The translations under genes and the position numbers were made by a program. 64,000 bases of DNA from Winogradskyella marina (lineage in GTDB: Bacteria > Bacteroidota > Bacteroidia > Flavobacteriales > Flavobacteriaceae), in contig NZ_JADOET010000001.1 in NCBI RefSeq assembly GCF_015645385.1, positions 62,001 to 126,000 on the forward strand, read 5' to 3'. Under the pieces are notes generated by a model. That model was given only the letters and a program-made list of their open reading frames with translations, was not told the origin of the DNA and searched no databases. Shown piece by piece: positions 9,636 to 17,376 of this stretch; the first letter of the stretch is position 1; every line of letters starts with the position of its first letter.

Positions 9636-9643
9636 CAAAAATA
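9636..9643 (-). promoter_or_regulatory. -7 promoter box for prfA
   Basis: The minus strand reads TATTTTTG, an exact TAnnTTTG match, 21 bp before the prfA ATG. No clear -33 element was seen. Confidence 0.4.
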
Positions 9644-9861
9644 CGATAAATTTAAGATATTAGACCGCTTCGCTGTTAGAATATAGAATTAAGCCCCAAG
9701 TATAACACACTGATTAAATTTGTGATTTTTATTTAACCAATTAACAACTAATCTTATTCACCATACATCTTATGACCTGTTGCGTGGTTCTATTTTCTAA
9801 AATATTTGAGTTTTCCTATTCTGTTAAAAATAAATTGAACATAACTAACGTTATTATAAGT

Positions 9862-10149
9862 ATGTATCGTTTCCTAGCTATACTCACTTTTTACAAACAG
9901 TTTGTGGTTTGGTCTTTTATTGCTAATGCTATTATCGGTTTTTTTAATCCAGTTATCGCGCCAGCCTTAATAACCAAATTATTTCTTACGGTTTTTGCAT
10001 GGTATTATGTCAGCGAAACTAATAATAAAAGAAAATTAACTTTTTACAAGAATTTAGGAATTTCTACGCTTAAGCTTTTTTCTGTTGTATTTATAGTAGA
10101 CTGTATCTTTACCATTATTTTTATTACGATACTTAAAGAATTCACTTGA
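9862..10149 (+). CDS. Small membrane protein paired with an ABC ATPase
   Basis: The 95-residue protein has about three hydrophobic segments: FIANAIIGFFNPVIAPALI, a short LTVFAWYYV stretch, and LFSVVFIVDCIFTIIFITIL at the C-terminus. The frame is open further upstream to 9772, but the extra residues look unlike a leader, and the ATG at 9862 gives a plausible membrane protein. It ends 7 bp before a single-domain ABC ATPase gene, so the two are almost certainly cotranscribed. I do not recognise its family. It may be the membrane partner of that ATPase, although it is far shorter than a normal permease. Confidence 0.65.
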   Translation: MYRFLAILTFYKQFVVWSFIANAIIGFFNPVIAPALITKLFLTVFAWYYVSETNNKRKLTFYKNLGISTLKLFSVVFIVDCIFTIIFITILKEFT

Positions 10150-10156
10150 TAATAAC

Positions 10157-10816
10157 ATGATATTTGAATTAGACAATGTAGAACTTTACTTTAAAAACAA
10201 ACGTATTTTAAATGGTATTTACCTTAAAGCTGAAACAGGAAAAGTTACAGCTATATTAGGTAGAAACGGCTGTGGAAAAACTTGTTTACTCAATATTGCC
10301 TTTGGAAATCTAAAACCGAAGTATATGCTTGTTAGATTAGATGGAAAACCACTTTTAAAGCCTTTACACACAACAGGAATTGTGATGTATTTACCACAAT
10401 ACAATTTTATTCCAGGTGAAATGAAGTTGTCTTTTGTTTTTACATTACATGGCCTCGATTGGAAAACTTTTATTCAGGGTTTTGAAGCCTTTTCTATCTA
10501 CAAAAGTTCTAAATTCAATGATTTATCTGGTGGAGAACGCCGAATTATTGAAACGTATATTGTTTTAAAAACCAAAAGCGAAATCGTGTTTTTGGACGAA
10601 CCATTTTCACATTTATCACCGCTACACATTGAGACTGTAAAACAACTTATTGAAGACGAAAAAAAAGAGAAAGCTATCATTATTTCAGATCATATGTATC
10701 AACATATCATTGAGGCATCTGACACTATTTATTTACTTAAAAATGGTACTACTAAAAAGATTAATAAGCTTACTGAATTGGAAGATTACAAATACTTAAG
10801 CACAGGATGCTTGTAA
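10157..10816 (+). CDS. ABC transporter ATP-binding protein
   Basis: This 219-residue nucleotide-binding subunit has Walker A GRNGCGKT (35-42), a Q-loop near LPQYN, the signature LSGGERR, Walker B EIVFLDEP, and an H-loop within IIISDHMY. It has no fused membrane domain, and the only membrane partner nearby is the 95-residue protein immediately upstream. The substrate cannot be told from sequence. It resembles the single-domain Bacteroidota ATPases of unassigned transporters. Confidence 0.92.
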   Translation: MIFELDNVELYFKNKRILNGIYLKAETGKVTAILGRNGCGKTCLLNIAFGNLKPKYMLVRLDGKPLLKPLHTTGIVMYLPQYNFIPGEMKLSFVFTLHGLDWKTFIQGFEAFSIYKSSKFNDLSGGERRIIETYIVLKTKSEIVFLDEPFSHLSPLHIETVKQLIEDEKKEKAIIISDHMYQHIIEASDTIYLLKNGTTKKINKLTELEDYKYLSTGCL

Positions 10817-10826
10817 CACGTTTAAA

Positions 10827-11831
10827 TTAAGATGATCTATTGGATCTGATAATGTTATCCAAATCCACAACAACACCAACACCTAATATCTGCTTCCATT
10901 GCAATTTTGCACCAACAATAACATTTTCTTCATTGGTAACCTCGTTTGTTTCTACTTCTACTTTGATATCATCGTCATACCTGAGGTGCGACCCTAAAGT
11001 TGCTTTTACAAATTTATTAACTTTCATATCTAAGTTTAATTCCCACTCTAAATCTATATTCCCAAAACTATTAATATAATCGGTATACAGACGCAAAAGG
11101 CTAGTAATTTTTATATTCTCAAAAACTTCTTCTTCGTACTGATTGGTAAATAAAATCCCCAATTCTTGTCTTACTTTTTTTCCATCTCTAAGAATGTTGC
11201 CTTCCAAATCATATATAGCTGGATCTACACCAAAAGCCCCTTTATTAGCCAAATCATCATCTAATACAAAGGTTGTTTTTAACGTAAATGGAGACGCGTA
11301 GAATGATAAACGCTCAATAAATCGTCCATACTCCATTCCTACACCAAAAAACATATAACCAGGCGCCATAAATTTTGAAATGGCATCATCTCTATTAGGA
11401 TAACTATACCCTTTAGCTAACTGTGAATTAAAACTAAATTTTGCAGAATAAAACCAATTACTTTTCGGGTCAATTTCTAATCCAACATTAGAAATCACCT
11501 CAATAACATCCTCTGTTTTTCTAATATTTAATTCCTCTTGTTTATTTAAACCATAACGTATATTGAAGTTCGAATTCCAATACCATTTTTTTTGTTTATA
11601 TTTTGCTTCAGCTTTACCTGTTACAATACCCGAAATAGAATTAGCACCACCAGAATTCCAATTGGTAAAAGAAACTTGATTAAGGTTTAAGCCAACTTCT
11701 TTTTTTGTTCTCCAACCCAACTGAACAGGTTCATTTTTTTTCTTTTGAAAGTATAAAGAATCTGGCTGAGCAAAAAGCACGCTAGAACATAAGATAAATA
11801 CACCAAAGACAAACCAAGAATAAATTTTCAT
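10827..11831 (-). CDS. DUF3078 outer-membrane-like protein
   Basis: The 334-residue protein begins with a signal peptide (cleavage after about residue 21, VLFAQ). The rest is rich in alternating aromatic/hydrophobic strands typical of a small outer-membrane beta barrel or a barrel-like domain. The motif NQVSFTNWNSGGANSISG near residues 51-68 and the overall length are those of DUF3078, a Bacteroidota family of unknown function. Its start lies 12 bp after the purM-like stop, so the two genes form an operon. Confidence 0.9.
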   Translation of the reverse strand: MKIYSWFVFGVFILCSSVLFAQPDSLYFQKKKNEPVQLGWRTKKEVGLNLNQVSFTNWNSGGANSISGIVTGKAEAKYKQKKWYWNSNFNIRYGLNKQEELNIRKTEDVIEVISNVGLEIDPKSNWFYSAKFSFNSQLAKGYSYPNRDDAISKFMAPGYMFFGVGMEYGRFIERLSFYASPFTLKTTFVLDDDLANKGAFGVDPAIYDLEGNILRDGKKVRQELGILFTNQYEEEVFENIKITSLLRLYTDYINSFGNIDLEWELNLDMKVNKFVKATLGSHLRYDDDIKVEVETNEVTNEENVIVGAKLQWKQILGVGVVVDLDNIIRSNRSS

Positions 11832-11843
11832 GCTTAAATAAAA

Positions 11844-13022
11844 TTAATATGTAAATGTTCCGTATTCACTAGAAATGGTAAGTTGTTTTTTATCGGAGGC
11901 TTCTACTCGACCTATTATTTTAGCATCGACATTAAACGATTTTGAAATCTCAATGATAGCTTTTGCTATCTCAGGTTTTACATACAACTCCATTCTATGA
12001 CCACAGTTAAATACTTGATACATTTCTTTCCAATCTGTTTTAGATTGCTCTTGAATGAGTTTAAATAACGGTGGAACTTCGAACATATTATCTTTAACAA
12101 TATGCAGCTCATCAATAAAATGAAGGATCTTAGTTTGTGCACCACCACTACAGTGTACCATACCATGAACAGAATCACTATTGTAAGTGTTTAAAATCGC
12201 TTTTATAATTGGAGCGTAGGTTCTTGTTGGCGACAACACTAACTTTCCGGCATCTATTGGAGCATTTTCAACACTGTCTGTTAATTTTGTTTGTCCGGAA
12301 TAGACTAAATCTTCAGGAACAGCAGCATCATAACTTTCAGGGTATTTTTCGGCTAAATACTTTGAAAACACATCGTGCCTAGCAGATGTTAAACCATTGC
12401 TTCCCATACCACCATTATATTCGGTTTCGTAAGAGGCTTGTCCAAAAGATTCTAAACCAACAATAACATCACCTGCTACTATATTAGCATTATCAATAAC
12501 ATCTGAACGCTTCATGCGCGCTGTCACTGTAGAATCTACAATAATCGTTCTCACCAAATCTCCAACATCTGCTGTTTCTCCACCAGTTGAGTGAATAGTT
12601 ACACCAAATGATTTTAAATCTTGAATTAAATCTTCTGTTCCATTGATAATTGCAGAAATGACGTCTCCAGGAATTAAGTTTTTATTTCTTCCTATGGTTG
12701 AAGATAGCATTATATTATCTGTTGCACCAACACAAAGCAAATCGTCAATATTCATTATTAATGCGTCTTGAGCAATACCTTTCCAAACTGAGATATCTCC
12801 AGTTTCTTTCCAGTACATATAAGCCAATGATGATTTTGTCCCTGCTCCATCAGCATGCATTATTAGACAATAGTCGTTATCATTAGTTAAATAATCTGGA
12901 ACTATCTTACAGAACGCTCTAGGGAACAACCCTTTATCTATATTTTTAATAGCATTATGGACGTCTTCTTTTGAAGCAGAAACACCTCTTTGCGCATATC
13001 TTTTACTCACCGAATTGCTCAT
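11844..13022 (-). CDS. purM: PurM-like AIR synthase (phosphoribosylformylglycinamidine cyclo-ligase)
   Basis: The 392-residue protein belongs to the AIR synthase superfamily. HADGAGTKSSLAYMY is the ATP/substrate loop, DLLCVGAT and STGGETADVGDLV follow in the expected order, and the C-terminal domain has SGGAQTKILHF. It is the longer Bacteroidota form usually annotated as PurM, which converts FGAM to AIR in purine synthesis. The length is about 40 residues over the E. coli enzyme. An exact TATTTTTG box lies 27 bp upstream, and DUF3078 follows in the same transcript. Confidence 0.88.
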   Translation of the reverse strand: MSNSVSKRYAQRGVSASKEDVHNAIKNIDKGLFPRAFCKIVPDYLTNDNDYCLIMHADGAGTKSSLAYMYWKETGDISVWKGIAQDALIMNIDDLLCVGATDNIMLSSTIGRNKNLIPGDVISAIINGTEDLIQDLKSFGVTIHSTGGETADVGDLVRTIIVDSTVTARMKRSDVIDNANIVAGDVIVGLESFGQASYETEYNGGMGSNGLTSARHDVFSKYLAEKYPESYDAAVPEDLVYSGQTKLTDSVENAPIDAGKLVLSPTRTYAPIIKAILNTYNSDSVHGMVHCSGGAQTKILHFIDELHIVKDNMFEVPPLFKLIQEQSKTDWKEMYQVFNCGHRMELYVKPEIAKAIIEISKSFNVDAKIIGRVEASDKKQLTISSEYGTFTY

Positions 13023-13048
13023 GGTACAATTTATTAGTATTGGTGGTG

Positions 13049-13056
13049 CAAAAATA
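13049..13056 (-). promoter_or_regulatory. -7 promoter box for the purM-DUF3078 operon
   Basis: The minus strand reads TATTTTTG, 26 bp before the purM-like ATG. The -33 region has no clear TTG. Confidence 0.4.
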
Positions 13057-13112
13057 AGGATTGCGTTTAATTATAAGGAATGATTAGGTTGGAATTAACG
13101 CCTATTGAAGCA

Positions 13113-13153
13113 AAAAAAAGATAAAACCGAATTATTATCGATTTTATCTTTTT
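13113..13153 (-). terminator. Terminator after the 47-residue peptide gene
   Basis: A 12-bp stem (AAAAAGATAAAA with its complement) extended by CGA/TCG across one mismatch spans 13115-13153. It is followed on the minus strand by eight T, and lies 34 bp past the stop of the small exported peptide. Confidence 0.75.
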
Positions 13154-13187
13154 AAATAAAAGGTAAATTTCACCTAATTATTTTATC

Positions 13188-13331
13188 TTATTTTTTAAGA
13201 TCTGTTGGTAGCTCTACCTGTACACTCGCAACATCATTATTATTAACATTTTTCAATTCATCTGAATTGTCTTGTGATAAAATAAGAGTTGCTCCAACAA
13301 GAATAGCTACACTAAGTAGTAACTTTTTCAT
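13188..13331 (-). CDS. 47-residue exported peptide
   Basis: ATG at 13331 opens a 47-codon frame. It gives a classic signal peptide (MKKLLLSVAILVGATLILSQ) followed by about 27 polar residues (DNSDELKNVNNNDV then ASVQVELPTDLKK). An exact TATTTTTG promoter box lies 28 bp upstream, and a strong terminator follows, so it is a self-contained transcription unit. No Cys or known domain is present. The mature peptide is probably periplasmic or released. It lies downstream of the type III glutamine synthetase gene on the same strand but has its own signals. Its family is unknown to me. Confidence 0.75.
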   Translation of the reverse strand: MKKLLLSVAILVGATLILSQDNSDELKNVNNNDVASVQVELPTDLKK

Positions 13332-13358
13332 TTTTACAAATATTGATTAATAGCCCTA

Positions 13359-13366
13359 CAAAAATA
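13359..13366 (-). promoter_or_regulatory. -7 promoter box for the exported peptide
   Basis: The minus strand reads TATTTTTG, exact to consensus, giving a leader of roughly 20-25 nt before the ATG at 13331. Confidence 0.45.
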
Positions 13367-13548
13367 CGAAATAAACGTGTTGTAAATCAGACTATCCAGA
13401 AATATTTAACATGAAAACACCACCTTTTCGACAACTAGTTTAATGTAATCGACAAACTACACAAAACGCAAATAAATCATCATTCAATGTACGTATAAAT
13501 ACGTATTTCATCATGTAACCTTATTAACTTGAAGTTGTATTCTGCATA

Positions 13549-15735
13549 TTATTTAGTAAACAATAACTCTCTATATTTGGTTAATGGCCACAGCTCATCA
13601 TCTATCATTATCTCCAGCTTATCACAATGATATCTAATGTCTTCAAACAATGGCTTTACCATATTACAATAGCCATCTGCTCTCTTTTCTAAACTCGTTT
13701 CTTTATTACATACTTTTCGGGCTTCTGTCATTTTAGTTACAGTAGTATTAATTGTTTCGATATGTTCTGATATTTCTTCAATTAGTACTAATTGTGCTTT
13801 TGCATAATCTTTAAATTTTTCACCATAAATAGATTTAAGACCTGTAACATTTTCTAACAAAATATTTTGATATCTCACAGCTGTTGGTACAACATGATTT
13901 CTAGCAATATCAGCAATAACTCTACTTTCTATTTGAATATGAAGACTGTAATCTTCTATTTCTATTTCATAGCGCGATTCGGACTCTACTTTATTCATAA
14001 CTCCTAAGCTATCAAATAGCTCTATTGTAGATTTCGCTTTTTTAATCTTAAGGGCTTCTGGAGTTGTTTTATTATTACTTAATCCTCGTTTTTTGGCTTC
14101 TTTTTCCCAAGCTTCGCTATAACCATTGCCTTCAAAAAGAATCGCTTTCGATGTTTTAATGTATTCTCTTAATACATTAAAAATAGCATCATCCTTTTTC
14201 ATTGTTTTCTTATCGATTAATTCATCGACTTCAACTTTAAAGTCCTTGAGTTGTTTTGCAACAATAGTACTTAAAACCGTCATTGGATTAGCACAGTTAG
14301 CAGTAGAACCAACCGCTCTAAACTCAAACTTATTACCCGTAAAAGCAAATGATGATGTTCTATTTCTATCTGTATTATCTAAAATAACCTCCGGTATTTT
14401 ACCAACGACATTAAGTTTTAGGTCTGTAATTTCCTTTGGAGATAACTTTCCTTTTGTTACCGTTTCTAGCTCTCCTAGCACTTTAGTCAGTTGCTTTCCT
14501 ATAAAAATAGAAATAATAGCAGGAGGCGCTTCATTTGCTCCTAATCGATGATCATTACTCGCAGAAGCAATAGCTGCTCTTAGTAATTCTTCATGTGTCT
14601 GTACTGCTTTAATGGTATTAATAAAGAAGGTTAAAAATTGAAGATTACTCATTGGTGTTTTTCCAGGAGACAATAAGTTAACTCCTGTATTGGTTGACAA
14701 ACTCCAGTTATTATGTTTTCCAGAACCGTTAACACCTGCAAATGGTTTTTCGTGCATTAACACAGTAAAACCATGACGTTTAGCAATTTTCTGCATAATA
14801 TCCATTAAAAGCGTATTATGATCAACTGCCAGATTCGCTTCTTCAAAAATAGGAGCTAATTCAAATTGGTTTGGTGCAACTTCATTATGTCTTGTTTTCA
14901 CAGGAATACCCAATAACATACATTGGTGTTCTAAATCACGCATATACGACATTGCTCGCGCTGGAATGGTACCAAAATAATGATCGTCGAGTTGTTGACC
15001 TTTGGCAGGTGAGTGTCCCAATAATGTTTTACCTGTAAATAGAATATCTGGTCTAGAACTTGCTAAAGCAGCATCTATTAAAAAATACTCTTGCTCCCAC
15101 CCTAAGGACGTACTTACGCGCTTTACGTTCTTATCAAAGTATTTACAAACCGCTACAGCTGCATTATCAACAGCCTGTAATGCACGTAAAAGTGGAGTTT
15201 TAAAATCTAAGGCTTCACCTGTGTAGGCCACAAAAACAGTTGGAATACATAAAGTTTTATCATAAATAAAAGCAGGTGATGTAGGATCCCATGCTGTATA
15301 TCCTCTTGCTTCAAACGTGTTTCTAATACCACCATTTGGAAAACTAGAAGCATCTGGCTCTTGTTGTACAAGTTGATTACCTCCAAACTTTTCAATGGCG
15401 AGACCATCTCCAATAGTTTCAAAAAATGCATCATGCTTTTCTGCAGTTGCTCCCGTTAATGGCTGAAACCAGTGCGTATAATGTGTGGCTCCTTTAGAAA
15501 TGGCCCATTCTTTCATTCCTGTAGAAATATGATCTGCCACATGACGATTTATTTTAGTCCCTTTTTCAATAGCTTCCAAAACACTATTTAGCGCTGTCTT
15601 AGTTAAATACTGACGCATAGCGACCTCATTAAATACATTTGCTCCGAAAATTTCAGAACGACGTTTCTTATCTTTTATCTTTAGTGGCTTTCTTTTTAAA
15701 GATGCTTTTACAGCATGAAATCTAAGTGTTGACAT
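13549..15735 (-). CDS. glnN: Glutamine synthetase type III
   Basis: GSIII ligates ammonia to glutamate with ATP in the cytoplasm. At about 728 residues it has the large size of the type III class. The motif order is that of GSIII: LGWEQEYFL, KTRHNEVAPNQFELAPI, FAGVNGSGKHNNWSL, then NRTSSFAFTGNKFEFRAVGS, with a long helical C-terminus. Seven extra residues from an upstream ATG (15756) are rejected because a TATTTTTG box at 15754-15761 would place the mRNA start downstream of that codon. It is divergent from a type II enzyme at 15914. Confidence 0.95.
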   Translation of the reverse strand: MSTLRFHAVKASLKRKPLKIKDKKRRSEIFGANVFNEVAMRQYLTKTALNSVLEAIEKGTKINRHVADHISTGMKEWAISKGATHYTHWFQPLTGATAEKHDAFFETIGDGLAIEKFGGNQLVQQEPDASSFPNGGIRNTFEARGYTAWDPTSPAFIYDKTLCIPTVFVAYTGEALDFKTPLLRALQAVDNAAVAVCKYFDKNVKRVSTSLGWEQEYFLIDAALASSRPDILFTGKTLLGHSPAKGQQLDDHYFGTIPARAMSYMRDLEHQCMLLGIPVKTRHNEVAPNQFELAPIFEEANLAVDHNTLLMDIMQKIAKRHGFTVLMHEKPFAGVNGSGKHNNWSLSTNTGVNLLSPGKTPMSNLQFLTFFINTIKAVQTHEELLRAAIASASNDHRLGANEAPPAIISIFIGKQLTKVLGELETVTKGKLSPKEITDLKLNVVGKIPEVILDNTDRNRTSSFAFTGNKFEFRAVGSTANCANPMTVLSTIVAKQLKDFKVEVDELIDKKTMKKDDAIFNVLREYIKTSKAILFEGNGYSEAWEKEAKKRGLSNNKTTPEALKIKKAKSTIELFDSLGVMNKVESESRYEIEIEDYSLHIQIESRVIADIARNHVVPTAVRYQNILLENVTGLKSIYGEKFKDYAKAQLVLIEEISEHIETINTTVTKMTEARKVCNKETSLEKRADGYCNMVKPLFEDIRYHCDKLEIMIDDELWPLTKYRELLFTK

Positions 15736-15753
15736 ATTATTATTTTTAGAGGT

Positions 15754-15761
15754 CAAAAATA
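15754..15761 (-). promoter_or_regulatory. -7 promoter box for glnN
   Basis: The minus strand reads TATTTTTG, 18 bp before the ATG at 15735. The position supports the shorter protein start. Confidence 0.42.
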
Positions 15762-15913
15762 CAATTTTTTTAAAAAATTGTTAGCACACCCACACAAAAA
15801 TAGGGTCATTGATAAAAATTAAGCAAATACACCATAAATCACCCTCATTTTTTTGATGACAAAGAAATAAAAGTAATATTTGTAACAAATAAATTTTTAA
15901 TAAAAACACAACA

Positions 15914-16927
15914 ATGAGTAAATCAAAACTAGAGTACATATGGCTAGATGGCCATGAACCAACCCAAAATATGAGAAGCAAAACTAAGGTTGTAGAAGAC
16001 TTTAGCGGAAAATTAGAAGATTGTGAGATATGGTCTTTTGATGGATCTTCAACTGAGCAAGCTTCTGGTGGTGCTTCGGATTGTTTGTTAAAACCTGTTG
16101 CTATATATCCAGATCCTGTAAGAAAGAATGGATTTTTAATTATGTCAGAAGTTTTAAGCGCTGACGGAACTCCACACCCATCTAATGCAAGAGCTACAAT
16201 TGATGATGACAATGATGATTTCTGGTTTGGATTTGAACAAGAATACTTTTTAATGGATTCTAAAACAGATTTACCATTAGGTTTCCCTAGAGGTGGTTTT
16301 CCTGGTCCACAAGGACAATATTATTGTTCTGTTGGAGGACGTTATACTTGGGGAAGAGATATTGTTGAAGAACATGCAGACCTTTGTATAGATGCTGGTT
16401 TAAACTTTGAAGGTATTAACCAAGAAGTTGCACCAGGACAATGGGAATTTCAATTATTTGCTAAAGGAGCTAAAAAAGCTGGTGATGAAATTTGGATTGC
16501 CAGATACCTTTTAGATCGTTTAACTGAAAAGTATGAGTATTATATTGAGTATCACCCTAAGCCTGTAAAAGGAGATTGGAATGGTTCTGGTATGCACGCT
16601 AACTTCTCTAATTCCGTTCTAAGAACATGTGGATCTAAAGAAACTTACGAGAAAATTTGTGAAGCATTTAGACCTGTTACTGATGAACACATGGATGTAT
16701 ATGGTGAATTTAATGATGAACGATTAACTGGTGATCATGAAACAGCTTCTATTAACGATTTTAGTTATGGTGTTTCTGATAGAGGAGCTTCAATCCGAAT
16801 TCCAATTATTACAGTTGAAAAAGGCTGGAAAGGTTGGTTAGAAGATAGACGACCTGCTTCTAACGGTGATCCATACAAGATTGCAGGTAGAATTATTAAA
16901 ACCGTAAATAACGCTAAGATTTCTTAA
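15914..16927 (+). CDS. Glutamine synthetase type II (eukaryotic-like)
   Basis: The 337-residue length and motifs (EYIWLDGHEPTQNMRSKTK, then WSFDGSSTEQA, FGFEQEYFLMD, NQEVAPGQWEFQ, GDWNGSGMHANFS and DRGASIRIP) are those of GSII, the class usual in eukaryotes and present in some bacteria including Bacteroidota. It carries out the same ATP-dependent glutamate to glutamine reaction as the divergent GSIII. The ATG at 15914 begins the conserved beta-grasp domain. A perfect 15-bp terminator follows at 16953, so it is monocistronic. Confidence 0.95.
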   Translation: MSKSKLEYIWLDGHEPTQNMRSKTKVVEDFSGKLEDCEIWSFDGSSTEQASGGASDCLLKPVAIYPDPVRKNGFLIMSEVLSADGTPHPSNARATIDDDNDDFWFGFEQEYFLMDSKTDLPLGFPRGGFPGPQGQYYCSVGGRYTWGRDIVEEHADLCIDAGLNFEGINQEVAPGQWEFQLFAKGAKKAGDEIWIARYLLDRLTEKYEYYIEYHPKPVKGDWNGSGMHANFSNSVLRTCGSKETYEKICEAFRPVTDEHMDVYGEFNDERLTGDHETASINDFSYGVSDRGASIRIPIITVEKGWKGWLEDRRPASNGDPYKIAGRIIKTVNNAKIS

Positions 16928-16952
16928 TAATCTTAAGCCTATTATAAATATC

Positions 16953-16992
16953 AAAAAGTCGTTTAGATTATAAATTCTAAACGACTTTTTTG
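16953..16992 (+). terminator. Terminator after the type II glutamine synthetase gene
   Basis: A perfect 15-bp stem (16953-16967 with 16976-16990) and an 8-nt loop, flanked by A and T runs, lies 25 bp after the stop codon. Confidence 0.88.
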
Positions 16993-17376
16993 GTCTATAG
17001 CTATCTGTTATAAAAGCCACACACAATAGCGATAGCTGGTCCTTTGCACCACAATTTATTCCATTGATTAAGCGATATATTTTTCTTACAATAATCTTAT
17101 ACCATAGCTGCCCTACCAATTTTACTCTTAGTAATCAGCAAAATACACCCCTCTATATATAATTATTCACTCCTTATATATATAACTAAATGAATACAGT
17201 GTAATTTCCTTATTTACACCTAACTCACAACAATCTAAATTTCATCGGTTATTTTAACGGTTTAAGGTAAACTCTGTCATTTCATCGAGTATTCCAATAC
17301 AGTCCTCGTTTTATTTACATCAAAACATCTTTCCTACTTTAACTTCGTGCTTGTTATTAACCAAATTTATGTACTT
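16993..17376. other. Intergenic region upstream of the T9SS cargo gene
   Basis: No convincing gene is present. The stretch is AT-rich with a TATATATA cluster near 17150-17190. A 93-residue minus-strand frame that begins here runs back into the type II glutamine synthetase gene and looks like a shadow. No exact -7 box was found close to the start at 17377. Confidence 0.5.

Noticed and set aside
14126-14551. 141-residue plus-strand frame inside the type III glutamine synthetase gene
   Set aside because: Shadow of a well-supported gene on the other strand.
16838-17119. 93-residue minus-strand frame
   Set aside because: It overlaps the 3' end of the type II glutamine synthetase gene and spans its terminator; composition is not gene-like.
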